This document shows, piece by piece, positions 1 to 6,483 of a DNA stretch of 6,483 nucleotides. This DNA comes from Thermoplasmata archaeon (GTDB lineage Archaea > Thermoplasmatota > B47-G6). Made by a program: the position numbers and the translations under genes. Position 1 is the first letter of the stretch. Each line of letters begins with the position of its first letter. The notes beneath the pieces were generated by a model, which saw only the letters and a program-made list of their open reading frames with translations, searched no databases and was not told the DNA's origin. The DNA is taken from the NCBI GenBank assembly GCA_003663585.1, contig QMTU01000045.1, positions 1-6,483 of the forward strand, given 5' to 3'.

Positions 1-30
1 ATCCTTAGAAGTCCAGACGCATAAGCCCTT

Positions 31-118
31 GCGGGGGTAGCCAAGCCTGGTCAACGGCGCGGGGCTCAGGACCCCGTCCCGTAGGGGTGCCTGGGTTCGA
101 ATCCCAGCCCCCGCACCA
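31..118 (+). tRNA. tRNA-Leu, anticodon CAG, with encoded 3' CCA
   Basis: This is a complete class II tRNA that decodes CUG leucine codons. The acceptor stem pairs GCGGGGG (31-37) with CCCCCGC (108-114), all 7 pairs Watson-Crick. The D stem is GCC (40-42) with GGC (56-58), and its loop carries the usual GG at 49-50. The anticodon stem CGGGG/CCCCG (60-64, 72-76) encloses loop CTCAGGA, giving anticodon CAG at 67-69. A 14-nt variable arm (77-90) with a CCC/GGG stem is typical of Leu or Ser tRNAs, and the anticodon decides for Leu. The T stem CTGGG/CCCAG (91-95, 103-107) encloses TTCGAAT. The discriminator is A115, as expected for tRNA-Leu, and CCA follows at 116-118. There is no intron. The gene converges on polC. 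Only 30 bases of upstream sequence are present, so its promoter is mostly outside the window. Confidence 0.98.
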
Positions 119-159
119 CAAATACTTGTTCTCCTCTTGAGATAGAGAAGGATAAATGC

Positions 160-175
160 CCTCAGAGGACTTTTT
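160..175 (+). terminator. Possible terminator downstream of tRNA-Leu
   Basis: A T5 run at 171-175 follows a very small hairpin (CCT 160-162 with AGG 166-168). Archaeal RNA polymerase commonly stops at oligo-T tracts with little structure, so this is a plausible end for the tRNA transcript. It lies about 50 bases past CCA, and the signal is weak. Confidence 0.3.
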
Positions 176-252
176 ATGCAGAATAATCAAGATTAGTATT
201 GATTTCATCATGGTTTAGTCCTAATTTAAACCCTCTTAGTTCATGATAATCC

Positions 253-257
253 AAAAA
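253..257 (-). terminator. Possible oligo-T terminator downstream of polC
   Basis: On the minus strand a T5 run begins about 50 bases after the polC stop codon, in AT-rich sequence without a strong hairpin. Archaeal termination often needs only a T tract, so this could end the polB-polC transcript. It is a weak, inferred signal. Confidence 0.3.
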
Positions 258-306
258 TTATGATAAAGTTAGGCTTCTGTAAGATGTTCAAATTATTTCG
301 GAGGTG

Positions 307-3300
307 TTAACCTCTTAATACGTCGTCTATTGTCTGTCTTTTGTTATTTTTCTCGTCAAGGTCAAATAGGCTAACCTTAGACAGCCCGAAGGTTGCTGAA
401 ACTTGGTTCGAGATGACTTCTATTCTTCCCTTTAAATACACGCCTACGTTATACTCCTCTGCAAGCTTTTTAGCAATGCTTAGATACTTCTCAACACTTC
501 CTTGTTTGACCGTAAGAACTATAGATCCTTTTCTTCCACAGTTGGGACACACGTTGTTGAGGGGAGGTATTCTGAACTTAGAATTACAATTAGTACACCT
601 AAACTCCTGTGTATAAAAGGCCTTAAGGTTACCGGATATATCGCGTATGAAGTGCTTGTCTATTAGTCTTCTTGCGACATCATCAGGGTTAACGCTTCTT
701 AGCATTCTTTCAAGCCGCATTTGTCTCTCTACCTTCATCTGCATGTTCTTCATGCTAGGATCAGAGTATGAAGTAACCTTTGGTCCTAGAGAGATGTCTC
801 CGTTATCATGCGTGAACCACAGGTTTACATATAGATCCTTTCCATCCTTAAGCCTTGTACCCACAGTTTCTATTATAGATCCCTCTAGGTCCTTTGGATT
901 AGCCTTCCTTAGTGTCGCCTTGTAGAACTCTAGCGGATATCTTGGCATGAGGTCTACACTTTGCACCTCCTTGTCGACCTCACTGGGGTCTATTCTCGTT
1001 GTTAAGACTAGTGGCGTGTCCATCAGTCCTCCTCTCTTCTCAGGCAGATAGTGCCTTGAGAAGTTTATGAGTCCATCAAGGAGTAACATCACAGAGTCCT
1101 CGTCTCCATCACAGTTATGTACGAACACAAAGTCATTTATTGCGTAGTTATGGTAGTCATCGACTTCTATGTCGTATACCCACTCATATGATGGTTTTAC
1201 TATCCTGATTTCGATTATAGGATCTTTAGAGACATCTCCAAGAGCTTTTTCAAGTTCCTTTCCATAAACTACTAGTTCATCGTTAACTTTAGCTTCCATG
1301 GCCCTTATTTCAATGATTTTTCCATCTCTAAACACGAGCAATCTGTGCTCTGGGGATACCTCAATGAGCCGTCCATATAATGTCCTTATCTTTATCATAT
1401 GTTCAGGAGCTCTGGTCTTAGTGACGTACTTTATTCTTCCCTTAGTAATTCTTCCAGATTCATCTACTGATATTACATACATATCCTCTGGCTCTTTTCC
1501 AAACGTCCCAAAGTCATCAAGTTCTATAGGCTCTTTTGGAATACTTCGGTAGAGATCTTCTATCCTTCTTATGTGTAGCCCTTCGCTATCTATCACAAAC
1601 ACTTCTGTCCTTGGAGATACGCAGTTTCTTCTCTTTGCAGTGTGGAAGTACGGATGTGCAAAGCAGACCCTAGCATCAGTGAATCCTATAATCCTTCCTA
1701 CAACACCTGCAGACGTATGGGGTGCTAGTCCTATTACTAGATGACCTATGAGATCCTCAGGCTTTTTAACGTTGTAAAATGGCTTTAGTCCATAGAAGTT
1801 CTCCAATAAATCATCTATAAACTTTGCAACCTTCATCAAGTACTCTGCAGCCTGTCTCGATATTATTATATCGTGCGGAAAAAGAGGAACTATCTGATCG
1901 TCAGACGTGAGCTCGTTGCCTAAATAATCCTTTGTGTATCCAAGCTCTCTTAGCTTTTCAACGCTAACTCCTATTTCCTTTGGTTTAAAGTGTGTCAGAG
2001 GGGCGTCCGTCATATCAAATCTTATCGTGCCATCTCTGAACACGTAGACGCCATGCTTAGCTCTAAGTATAGCCTTCTCTATGGGCTCAGGTATTTTAAG
2101 CCTTGAGTTGAGACCTCTTACTCCCTTTACTTCTCGAGGCAGAGGGGTTTTTAGCCTTTTTACAGCATTCTCTACAGCGAACTTTAAGTCAATAGTGGTC
2201 TTAACAGGACCTCTTGTTATAAGGGCTGTTGGCCCTCCACATGAAGGACATCTTGGAAAAGGAGTTCTGTATCCGCACTTTTCACATACACGCATTGATA
2301 CCTCTGTCTTCACCTTGCCTCCATTCTCTAGGGCCTTTATTATGCTTCTAGTGCTTCCACCAATAAGACCTACGGGAACAAGACCATGTACCGGAGGTTT
2401 TAACTTTCTTTCTCTGGCCTTTTCAGGTCTTCCCATTCTAGCTCCAACTCGCGTTGGAGCCTTATTTCTGATCTCAACGCCAGAAAGGGCTGAGACGTAT
2501 TCGATTGTGTTCTCCCTTTTATCTATAGCCCTGTTGATCCTGTCCTCTGATAGGACTATTACGTTTCCATTTAGCTCCAGGCCACACCCTCTAAGCAGAG
2601 GATATGAAAGCCTCTTATCAACGACAATGTAGTCCCCCTCTTCCCTGTGTAGAGCTCCCAGCTCTATAAGTATGGTTTTAATCCTTTCATTCTTCTTTAA
2701 ATAAAGATTCTCTCCTCTCCACTCTCCATTTCTATAAATGTACTCCCTCAAAAGATCTACATCGTCAGCGCTGATATCTCCCCAGAAGAGGAGAAATCTT
2801 GGGTGAAGGGGCACTCCGTATTCCTCTGCCCTGTAAAATGCATCAAACGGGTCGTCTATATTTATCCACTCGTCCTCATCTATATCCCCCACGATTTCCT
2901 TAACCTCTTGTATCCACCACTCAACACAATAAGCTCCTGGAAGGAGCTCATGATTGTTCTCCAAGAATTCTCCAAATGGAATTAAAATCTCTCCTAGATC
3001 AATGATCTTCTCTATCATATCCTTTTTTACGAGAATTCTTGCCTTCTCTACGTCTTCTACTTGAACCAAAGATCCGTCCTTCAAAAGCACTATTGGCCCT
3101 TCTATAGACGTACAGGGGGTTGCTACGGTAGCCTTCCCTGGGAACTCTATTTTAAGCTGCGTACCAATGGCTATGAACTCCTCCAGTATGTACATTGTTG
3201 CTGGATGTATCGCTGTACCAGCGATCCCTCCTGTGCGTGCTCTTCCATATCTAAGCCTAAAACCTCCCTTAAATCCAGGATGTGCAAAAACAGGTCTTCC

Positions 3301-4281
3301 TGCTACTATATCTCTAAGGTACTTGGACTCAAGCTCTTCTATGTTCCCTACTACTTCTTCCTCTTCATATTCTTCCTCATTGTTCTCGTCAGGTTCCTCC
3401 CTTTCCTCCTGATGAGATTGAATTTCTATGATCTTATCTAGAAACTCCCATCCATCAATTCCAAGCTTTTCAACGTATTTCTTAAGCTTTGATGCCTTTA
3501 GGCACAGTCCCTCTGCTATTACTAAGCACATTCCCCCACGAACCTTGTTAGTCTCCACTCTTGGAAGATCCCTATATCCCGATACCTCCCTGTCCTCTGT
3601 GCCCTCTCCGTCTATACATACAGGACAGTTCCTGACTACTAGCTCTATTTCCTCCGGAGTTGGCTCATATTGTAAGTGTTGTATGATCTTGTACAGACCT
3701 ATTTCTTCTTTATATCTCTCTACTTCTTCATCTGTTGGGATGTATCTTCCTACCTTAAGAAGTCTTCTCGCGTAATCTGCTATTAATACGCTGAGAGCTT
3801 GTGCTGTCCCACCAGCTGACCTTATTGGACCTGCATAGTACACTGCAACATAGTCACTTCCATCATGATTTCTCTTTATCTTAACATCAGCAATACCCTC
3901 TATAGGAGCTACGACTATACCTTCCGTGAGTATTGCAAGCCCTGTTCTAATAGCCCTTTCTAAAATGATCCTTTTATCATTTATGTTCTTTAACTCGTCA
4001 AATTTCTTGTTAGCAATCATCTCTACAACTTTAAAGGCTATAAGCTCTCTCTCAATTCCTTGGGATGTGAGCTCTCTTATAACCCTCGCAACGCCCCTTG
4101 GACCCACAAGCTCTTCAACTCTTGCAGCAAGGTCCTCAGCCTTAGGAACTTCCACATGCCTTTCTGGATCATATCCCTTCTTTCGTGCCATTTCAGCTAT
4201 CTCATAGGCTCTCTCAATTTCTCTCTGTAGTCTTTCGAAGTATTCCCTAATGTCCTCGTCAGTATAGGGGTTTTGAGCCAT
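307..4281 (-). CDS. polC: DNA polymerase D (Pol II) large subunit DP2, intein-containing precursor
   Basis: This is the catalytic subunit of archaeal replicative polymerase D, which extends DNA as a heterodimer with DP1. The precursor has 1324 residues: 1154 of DP2 (Pyrococcus DP2 is roughly 1270) plus a 170-residue intein at 887-1056. DP2 hallmarks include YYAGPIRS-GGTAQALSVL at 148-166, GWEFL near 277-281, FRLRYGRAR at 341-349, LAPHTSAGVVGRIIGF at 852-867, and catalytic CDGDED, where D1058 and D1060 match the invariant aspartates of the PolD active site. Zinc-type cysteines are at 666, 669, 678 and 681, and at 1229, 1232, 1245 and 1248. A CPVC pair at 219-222 has no clear partner. An acidic, probably disordered stretch covers 291-309. 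The tail RQTIDDVL (1315-1322) resembles a degenerate PCNA-binding box; this is inference. I chose ATG 4281 because GGTGA lies five bases upstream. TTG 4293 or GTG 4290 would add only 3-4 residues and overlap polB. This polC is unrelated to bacterial PolC. Confidence 0.97.
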   Translation of the reverse strand: MAQNPYTDEDIREYFERLQREIERAYEIAEMARKKGYDPERHVEVPKAEDLAARVEELVGPRGVARVIRELTSQGIERELIAFKVVEMIANKKFDELKNINDKRIILERAIRTGLAILTEGIVVAPIEGIADVKIKRNHDGSDYVAVYYAGPIRSAGGTAQALSVLIADYARRLLKVGRYIPTDEEVERYKEEIGLYKIIQHLQYEPTPEEIELVVRNCPVCIDGEGTEDREVSGYRDLPRVETNKVRGGMCLVIAEGLCLKASKLKKYVEKLGIDGWEFLDKIIEIQSHQEEREEPDENNEEEYEEEEVVGNIEELESKYLRDIVAGRPVFAHPGFKGGFRLRYGRARTGGIAGTAIHPATMYILEEFIAIGTQLKIEFPGKATVATPCTSIEGPIVLLKDGSLVQVEDVEKARILVKKDMIEKIIDLGEILIPFGEFLENNHELLPGAYCVEWWIQEVKEIVGDIDEDEWINIDDPFDAFYRAEEYGVPLHPRFLLFWGDISADDVDLLREYIYRNGEWRGENLYLKKNERIKTILIELGALHREEGDYIVVDKRLSYPLLRGCGLELNGNVIVLSEDRINRAIDKRENTIEYVSALSGVEIRNKAPTRVGARMGRPEKARERKLKPPVHGLVPVGLIGGSTRSIIKALENGGKVKTEVSMRVCEKCGYRTPFPRCPSCGGPTALITRGPVKTTIDLKFAVENAVKRLKTPLPREVKGVRGLNSRLKIPEPIEKAILRAKHGVYVFRDGTIRFDMTDAPLTHFKPKEIGVSVEKLRELGYTKDYLGNELTSDDQIVPLFPHDIIISRQAAEYLMKVAKFIDDLLENFYGLKPFYNVKKPEDLIGHLVIGLAPHTSAGVVGRIIGFTDARVCFAHPYFHTAKRRNCVSPRTEVFVIDSEGLHIRRIEDLYRSIPKEPIELDDFGTFGKEPEDMYVISVDESGRITKGRIKYVTKTRAPEHMIKIRTLYGRLIEVSPEHRLLVFRDGKIIEIRAMEAKVNDELVVYGKELEKALGDVSKDPIIEIRIVKPSYEWVYDIEVDDYHNYAINDFVFVHNCDGDEDSVMLLLDGLINFSRHYLPEKRGGLMDTPLVLTTRIDPSEVDKEVQSVDLMPRYPLEFYKATLRKANPKDLEGSIIETVGTRLKDGKDLYVNLWFTHDNGDISLGPKVTSYSDPSMKNMQMKVERQMRLERMLRSVNPDDVARRLIDKHFIRDISGNLKAFYTQEFRCTNCNSKFRIPPLNNVCPNCGRKGSIVLTVKQGSVEKYLSIAKKLAEEYNVGVYLKGRIEVISNQVSATFGLSKVSLFDLDEKNNKRQTIDDVLRG
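1114..1623 (-). other. Mini-intein of 170 residues in DP2 (PolII-type insertion site)
   Basis: This is an in-frame self-splicing protein element. It begins at Cys1 (codon 1623-1621) after extein Arg-Arg-Asn and ends in His169-Asn170, followed by extein Cys. Block A is CVSPRTEVFVI. Block B is GRLIEVSPEHRLLV (residues 84-97) with the catalytic His93; its usual Thr is Ser90 here. An A-K-VNDELVV segment follows at 110-119. Block F is VYDIEVDDYHNYAIND (149-164) and block G is FVFVHN|C. Only about 15 residues separate the N- and C-terminal splicing halves, and no LAGLIDADG motif is seen, so the homing endonuclease is absent. All terminal nucleophiles are kept, so splicing is expected. The site matches that of the known Pyrococcus PolII mini-inteins (about 166 to 185 residues). 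Hand-counted G+C is 196/510 (38%), against 201/477 (42%) in adjoining extein 1624-2100, a small difference. Confidence 0.95.
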
Positions 4282-4282
4282 G

Positions 4283-6274
4283 CTACTCACCAAAGTTTTT
4301 CACGGAAATGTAGTCATCATAGCCAAGAACGTATTTCTTCACATCAACAATGCCGACATGACCAGGAATTGGATGAATCCCGTGGGTTTTCTGATATGGA
4401 GTCTGTTTCTGCCACGTAGATCCGTTTATGAGAAGGATCCCTTTGTATACTTTATACTCAAACCTGTGTACGTGACCCGTAACAAACACATCAGGAATGA
4501 CGTCATCTTCCATTACTAACATGTCCTCAGGTAAAGGCTGCAGAGGAGTTTTGTCCCCATAGCAGGGCGCTAGATGCCTTCTATCTAGAAGGAACTTCAT
4601 GGCATCCGTGGGATTGTCGTGACTTAGCCCTGGTGCGGTGGCAATTATATCCTCCAAAGGCACTCCGTGAAGTGTTAGTATCCTCATGTTCCCCCATAGC
4701 TCTATGAGTGCAGGGTTTGGCGCAGAGACCACTTTCCTAGAGATGCCTATAAGAACTTCTTTAGGAAGTGGCGGCTGAGGCAGTGAAGGCCTTACAATAT
4801 CGTGGTTTCCGGGGGTTATTATAATCTCTATGGAATCATCTATTAAATCTAAATACGATGCTAGCTCCTCATACTGTGCATAGACGTCGAGAATTTCAAG
4901 CTCTTTCTCCTGGTTTGGATATACTCCTACACCATCTACGAGATCTCCAGGGATTATTAAGAACTTGATATCTGAAGCTTCCTCAGAGGTATTCAGCCAC
5001 TCTATGAACTTCTTAAATGAATCTTTCATGAAGTGTTTGCTGCCAACGTGTATATCCGACGTTATCGCTACTTTAAAGTCAGGAATGTCCTTTAATACGC
5101 CCTCAGATGGCAATTTTCTACGATTTATCTCAGGAAATACTACTAAATCCTCACTTTCAACGTATACAATTACTTTTCCTGAGGATCTCTTAGCTCTTCC
5201 TATGATGCCAATAACGTCACCGGGATATAAAATGAGGTCTCCCCGTTTCTTCCTTACATGGGCTAGTATTACACCATCTCTGTCAAACATGTCTATGAGG
5301 TACATGTTCTTTTGCTTTAACTCTCTGAAGTTGTTAACAACTCCTATGAGGGCTACTATTGAGTTGTTCACAATGGAGACTTCTGAGGAATAAAGAATTC
5401 TTACTTCCTTAAGTTTTGGATTTAAAGTCTTTTTCCTGTTAATTCTATCTACTATGTATTTTCTGAGCTTTTCATACCTACTCCTAAAGAGGCTAATAAA
5501 ATCCTCTTCAACACCTCTTGAGAACATTTTTTGAGGATCAAAGTGTTTTAATACATATTCCGCGTCAAATTCTTCTCTAGGCTTCCTTTTTTTAGTGGTC
5601 TTCACGGAGAAATCATATTCTAACTCTACCTCGCCTGTACTTTGATTTTCTATTCCAAAGGACTCTTCTTTCACTAATTCGTGGAGTTTACTAAGCGATG
5701 ATAATCTACTCAATAATATTCCCGTGCTTTCCACACTTGGGGAGGGATCTTCAGGAACCTCTATTGCTACACCACCTTGTGTCCTCTTAATGCGAATACC
5801 TACAGGAATGCCACTTTCTGCCATAGTCTCTTTAAGAGCTTCTTGTAAGATGGTATCCTCCTCAAAAGTATCAGCTTCCGGTATTTCTTCCTTTTCAGCC
5901 TCTAGAGCCTCTATTTTAGAGTGTTGCTCTACAATTTCTTTATTCTCTGATATTTCTTCATGATGGTGAATTTTCTCCTTCAATAAGTCTAGTGCTGGTT
6001 TTATTTTAGGCTCTATATCATTAATGAGTTCTTTCTTTATAGACTTACCATTGAACAGCGCCTCAATATCTTCCCGATAGAGGACTCTTTCCTTTCTTGG
6101 AAAGTATCCCTTTGAAAGCTTATCTATAAACTTATCAAGCTCTCTTCCTACTATACTCAGCTCTAGAAGTTTTTGAAGCCCACTTTTACTTATAGCAAAT
6201 CCTATAGCTGCAAATTTCTGTGCAATTTCCTTTCTAATCTTCTTTGAGACCAAGCTACTGGTGAGTGCATACAC
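4283..6274 (-). CDS. polB: DNA polymerase D (Pol II) small subunit DP1, 3'-5' exonuclease
   Basis: This is the proofreading and structural subunit of PolD, homologous to the B-subunits of eukaryotic replicative polymerases but catalytically active. The 663 residues divide into a helical N-terminal domain (about 1-75), a long charged and probably flexible linker (about 77-260, Glu/Lys-rich at 104-150), an OB fold (about 290-390), and a calcineurin-like phosphoesterase domain (about 400-655). All metal-binding motifs of the Mre11-like nuclease are present: D407 and H409 (SDIHVG), D444 (PGDLVDG), N490 and H491 (PGNHD), H536 (TLHG), H601 and H603 (TGHVH). Exonuclease activity is therefore expected. 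The start is GTG at 6274; no ATG, GTG or TTG occurs in frame for at least 20 codons upstream, and a G-rich ribosome-binding site precedes it. The stop TAG is one base before the polC ATG, indicating an operon. Despite its symbol, this is not a family B polymerase. Confidence 0.96.
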   Translation of the reverse strand: MYALTSSLVSKKIRKEIAQKFAAIGFAISKSGLQKLLELSIVGRELDKFIDKLSKGYFPRKERVLYREDIEALFNGKSIKKELINDIEPKIKPALDLLKEKIHHHEEISENKEIVEQHSKIEALEAEKEEIPEADTFEEDTILQEALKETMAESGIPVGIRIKRTQGGVAIEVPEDPSPSVESTGILLSRLSSLSKLHELVKEESFGIENQSTGEVELEYDFSVKTTKKRKPREEFDAEYVLKHFDPQKMFSRGVEEDFISLFRSRYEKLRKYIVDRINRKKTLNPKLKEVRILYSSEVSIVNNSIVALIGVVNNFRELKQKNMYLIDMFDRDGVILAHVRKKRGDLILYPGDVIGIIGRAKRSSGKVIVYVESEDLVVFPEINRRKLPSEGVLKDIPDFKVAITSDIHVGSKHFMKDSFKKFIEWLNTSEEASDIKFLIIPGDLVDGVGVYPNQEKELEILDVYAQYEELASYLDLIDDSIEIIITPGNHDIVRPSLPQPPLPKEVLIGISRKVVSAPNPALIELWGNMRILTLHGVPLEDIIATAPGLSHDNPTDAMKFLLDRRHLAPCYGDKTPLQPLPEDMLVMEDDVIPDVFVTGHVHRFEYKVYKGILLINGSTWQKQTPYQKTHGIHPIPGHVGIVDVKKYVLGYDDYISVKNFGE
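4287..4291 (-). promoter_or_regulatory. Shine-Dalgarno GGTGA for polC inside the polB 3' end
   Basis: GGTGA (4291-4287) matches the archaeal anti-Shine-Dalgarno sequence and lies five bases before ATG 4281. It overlaps the last sense codons of polB (Gly-Glu-stop). This decides the polC start in favour of the ATG over the upstream GTG and TTG, and it suggests that ribosomes finishing polB reinitiate directly on polC. Confidence 0.75.
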
Positions 6275-6282
6275 GTAAAATG

Positions 6283-6287
6283 CCCCC
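6283..6287 (-). promoter_or_regulatory. G-rich ribosome-binding site before polB GTG
   Basis: AGGGGGC on the minus strand, with G5 at 6287-6283, lies eight bases before GTG 6274. It matches the anti-Shine-Dalgarno sequence only partly. Its position supports the GTG start, and the combination of imperfect site and GTG suggests modest initiation. Confidence 0.5.
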
Positions 6288-6356
6288 TAGCAAAATCTCG
6301 TTTACCTGCTGTCTTAGGCTTAATCGTCTCTCCGTCCTTAGGTTATGCAATACTTT

Positions 6357-6371
6357 CTTAATATTTTTCCT
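6357..6371 (-). promoter_or_regulatory. Candidate BRE/TATA promoter for polB-polC
   Basis: AGGAAAAATATTAAG on the minus strand has a purine-rich BRE-like start followed by a TATA-like core. Initiation about 25 bases downstream, near 6335-6340, would give a leader of about 60 bases before the polB GTG. A second minus-strand TATA-like site, ATTTATAG (6426-6419), would give a leader near 120 bases. The AT-richness of the region makes either call uncertain. Confidence 0.4.
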
Positions 6372-6411
6372 GTTACGTTTAAAACATCAACACTTATAGA
6401 GGAGACGTTTA

Positions 6412-6426
6412 CTCAAACTATAAATG
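6412..6426 (+). promoter_or_regulatory. Possible divergent TATA element for a gene right of the window
   Basis: CTCAAACTATAAATG on the plus strand has a BRE-like CAAAC before TATAAAT. A transcript from it would start near 6450 and leave the window rightwards; no start codon with an open frame follows before 6483. The same bases contain a minus-strand TATA-like site, so the direction is unclear. Confidence 0.25.
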
Positions 6427-6483
6427 GTTCTGTTGCTTTAAATTTTAGACTGAACACTTCATTAATAAAGGTAATAAATATCC

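Larger units (their letters stand above)
119..306. other. Convergent intergenic spacer between tRNA-Leu and polC
   Basis: This 188-bp AT-rich spacer lies between two 3' ends. I see no credible coding sequence; the longest ATG frame noted on the plus strand is about 20 codons. It holds short T runs in both directions (171-175 on plus, 257-253 on minus) that could end the two transcripts. It also contains a 6-bp inverted repeat, GGTTTA (212-217) with TAAACC (227-232), and a direct repeat ATGATAA at 243-249 and 260-266. A weak C/D-box-like arrangement on the minus strand is described under findings. Confidence 0.6.

Noticed and set aside
5..211. Minus-strand open frame of 68 codons over the tRNA
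   Set aside because: Most of it is the reverse complement of a perfect tRNA-Leu gene; the Gly/Pro-rich peptide is an artefact of the tRNA stems.
151..216. Short plus-strand ORF starting at ATG 156, about 20 codons
   Set aside because: It has no good ribosome-binding site or recognisable product, and it overlaps terminator-like sequence in a convergent spacer.
300..306. Perfect Shine-Dalgarno sequence GGAGGTG on the plus strand
   Set aside because: No ATG, GTG or TTG start with an open frame lies at usable distance, and the plus strand beyond is antisense to polC. It is part of a GAGGT-GTTA-ACCTC inverted repeat around the polC stop, probably coincidental.
2081..2632. Long plus-strand open frame of 183 codons inside polC
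   Set aside because: It is antisense to well-conserved DP2 sequence with zinc cysteines, has a Ser/Leu/Phe/Pro-rich shadow composition, and shows no recognisable domain. The other plus-strand frames within 341-5963 are rejected for the same reason.
6275..6483. Replication origin next to the PolD operon, as near orc1/cdc6 in Pyrococcus
   Set aside because: The region is AT-rich, but I see no origin-recognition-box-like repeats and no orc1/cdc6 sequence within the window.
6418..6483. C-terminal fragment of an upstream minus-strand gene (about 12-22 codons before a stop)
   Set aside because: Two minus frames enter from the right edge and soon stop, but such short tails are expected by chance and match nothing I recognise.

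Overview
The window is archaeal. It holds the two genes of the archaeal D-family replicative DNA polymerase (PolD), polB (DP1) and polC (DP2), read in tandem on the minus strand, plus one complete tRNA-Leu gene on the plus strand. PolD is known from Euryarchaeota and several other archaeal lineages, but not from Crenarchaeota, bacteria or eukaryotes. A tRNA gene with encoded CCA, GGTGA-type ribosome-binding sites, frequent AGA/AGG and ATA codons, and a DP2 intein at the site used in Pyrococcus suggest a thermophilic archaeon. Many DP2 segments differ from the Thermococcales versions I remember, so I do not assign a genus.

Layout from left to right: tRNA-Leu(CAG) at 31-118 (+); a 188-bp AT-rich convergent spacer at 119-306; polC at 4281-307 (-), carrying an in-frame 170-residue mini-intein at 1623-1114; polB at 6274-4283 (-), whose stop codon lies one base before the polC ATG; and a 209-bp AT-rich leader/promoter region at 6275-6483, with candidate TATA elements in both directions and no complete gene.

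DP1 supplies the Mre11-like 3'-5' proofreading exonuclease, and all eight expected metal ligands are present. DP2 supplies the polymerase active site, built on double-psi beta-barrels, together with zinc modules. The two genes appear co-transcribed and translationally coupled, which suits a 1:1 heterodimer. The intein sits directly before the catalytic Asp-Gly-Asp motif of DP2, so the polymerase should be inactive until the intein excises. The intein keeps its terminal splicing residues and has no room for a homing endonuclease.

I found no undescribed system, mobile element, CRISPR array or unexplained long ORF. The points most worth a second look are the active-site mini-intein with its Ser-for-Thr change in block B, the polB-polC coupling, and a weak C/D-box-like signal in the convergent spacer.
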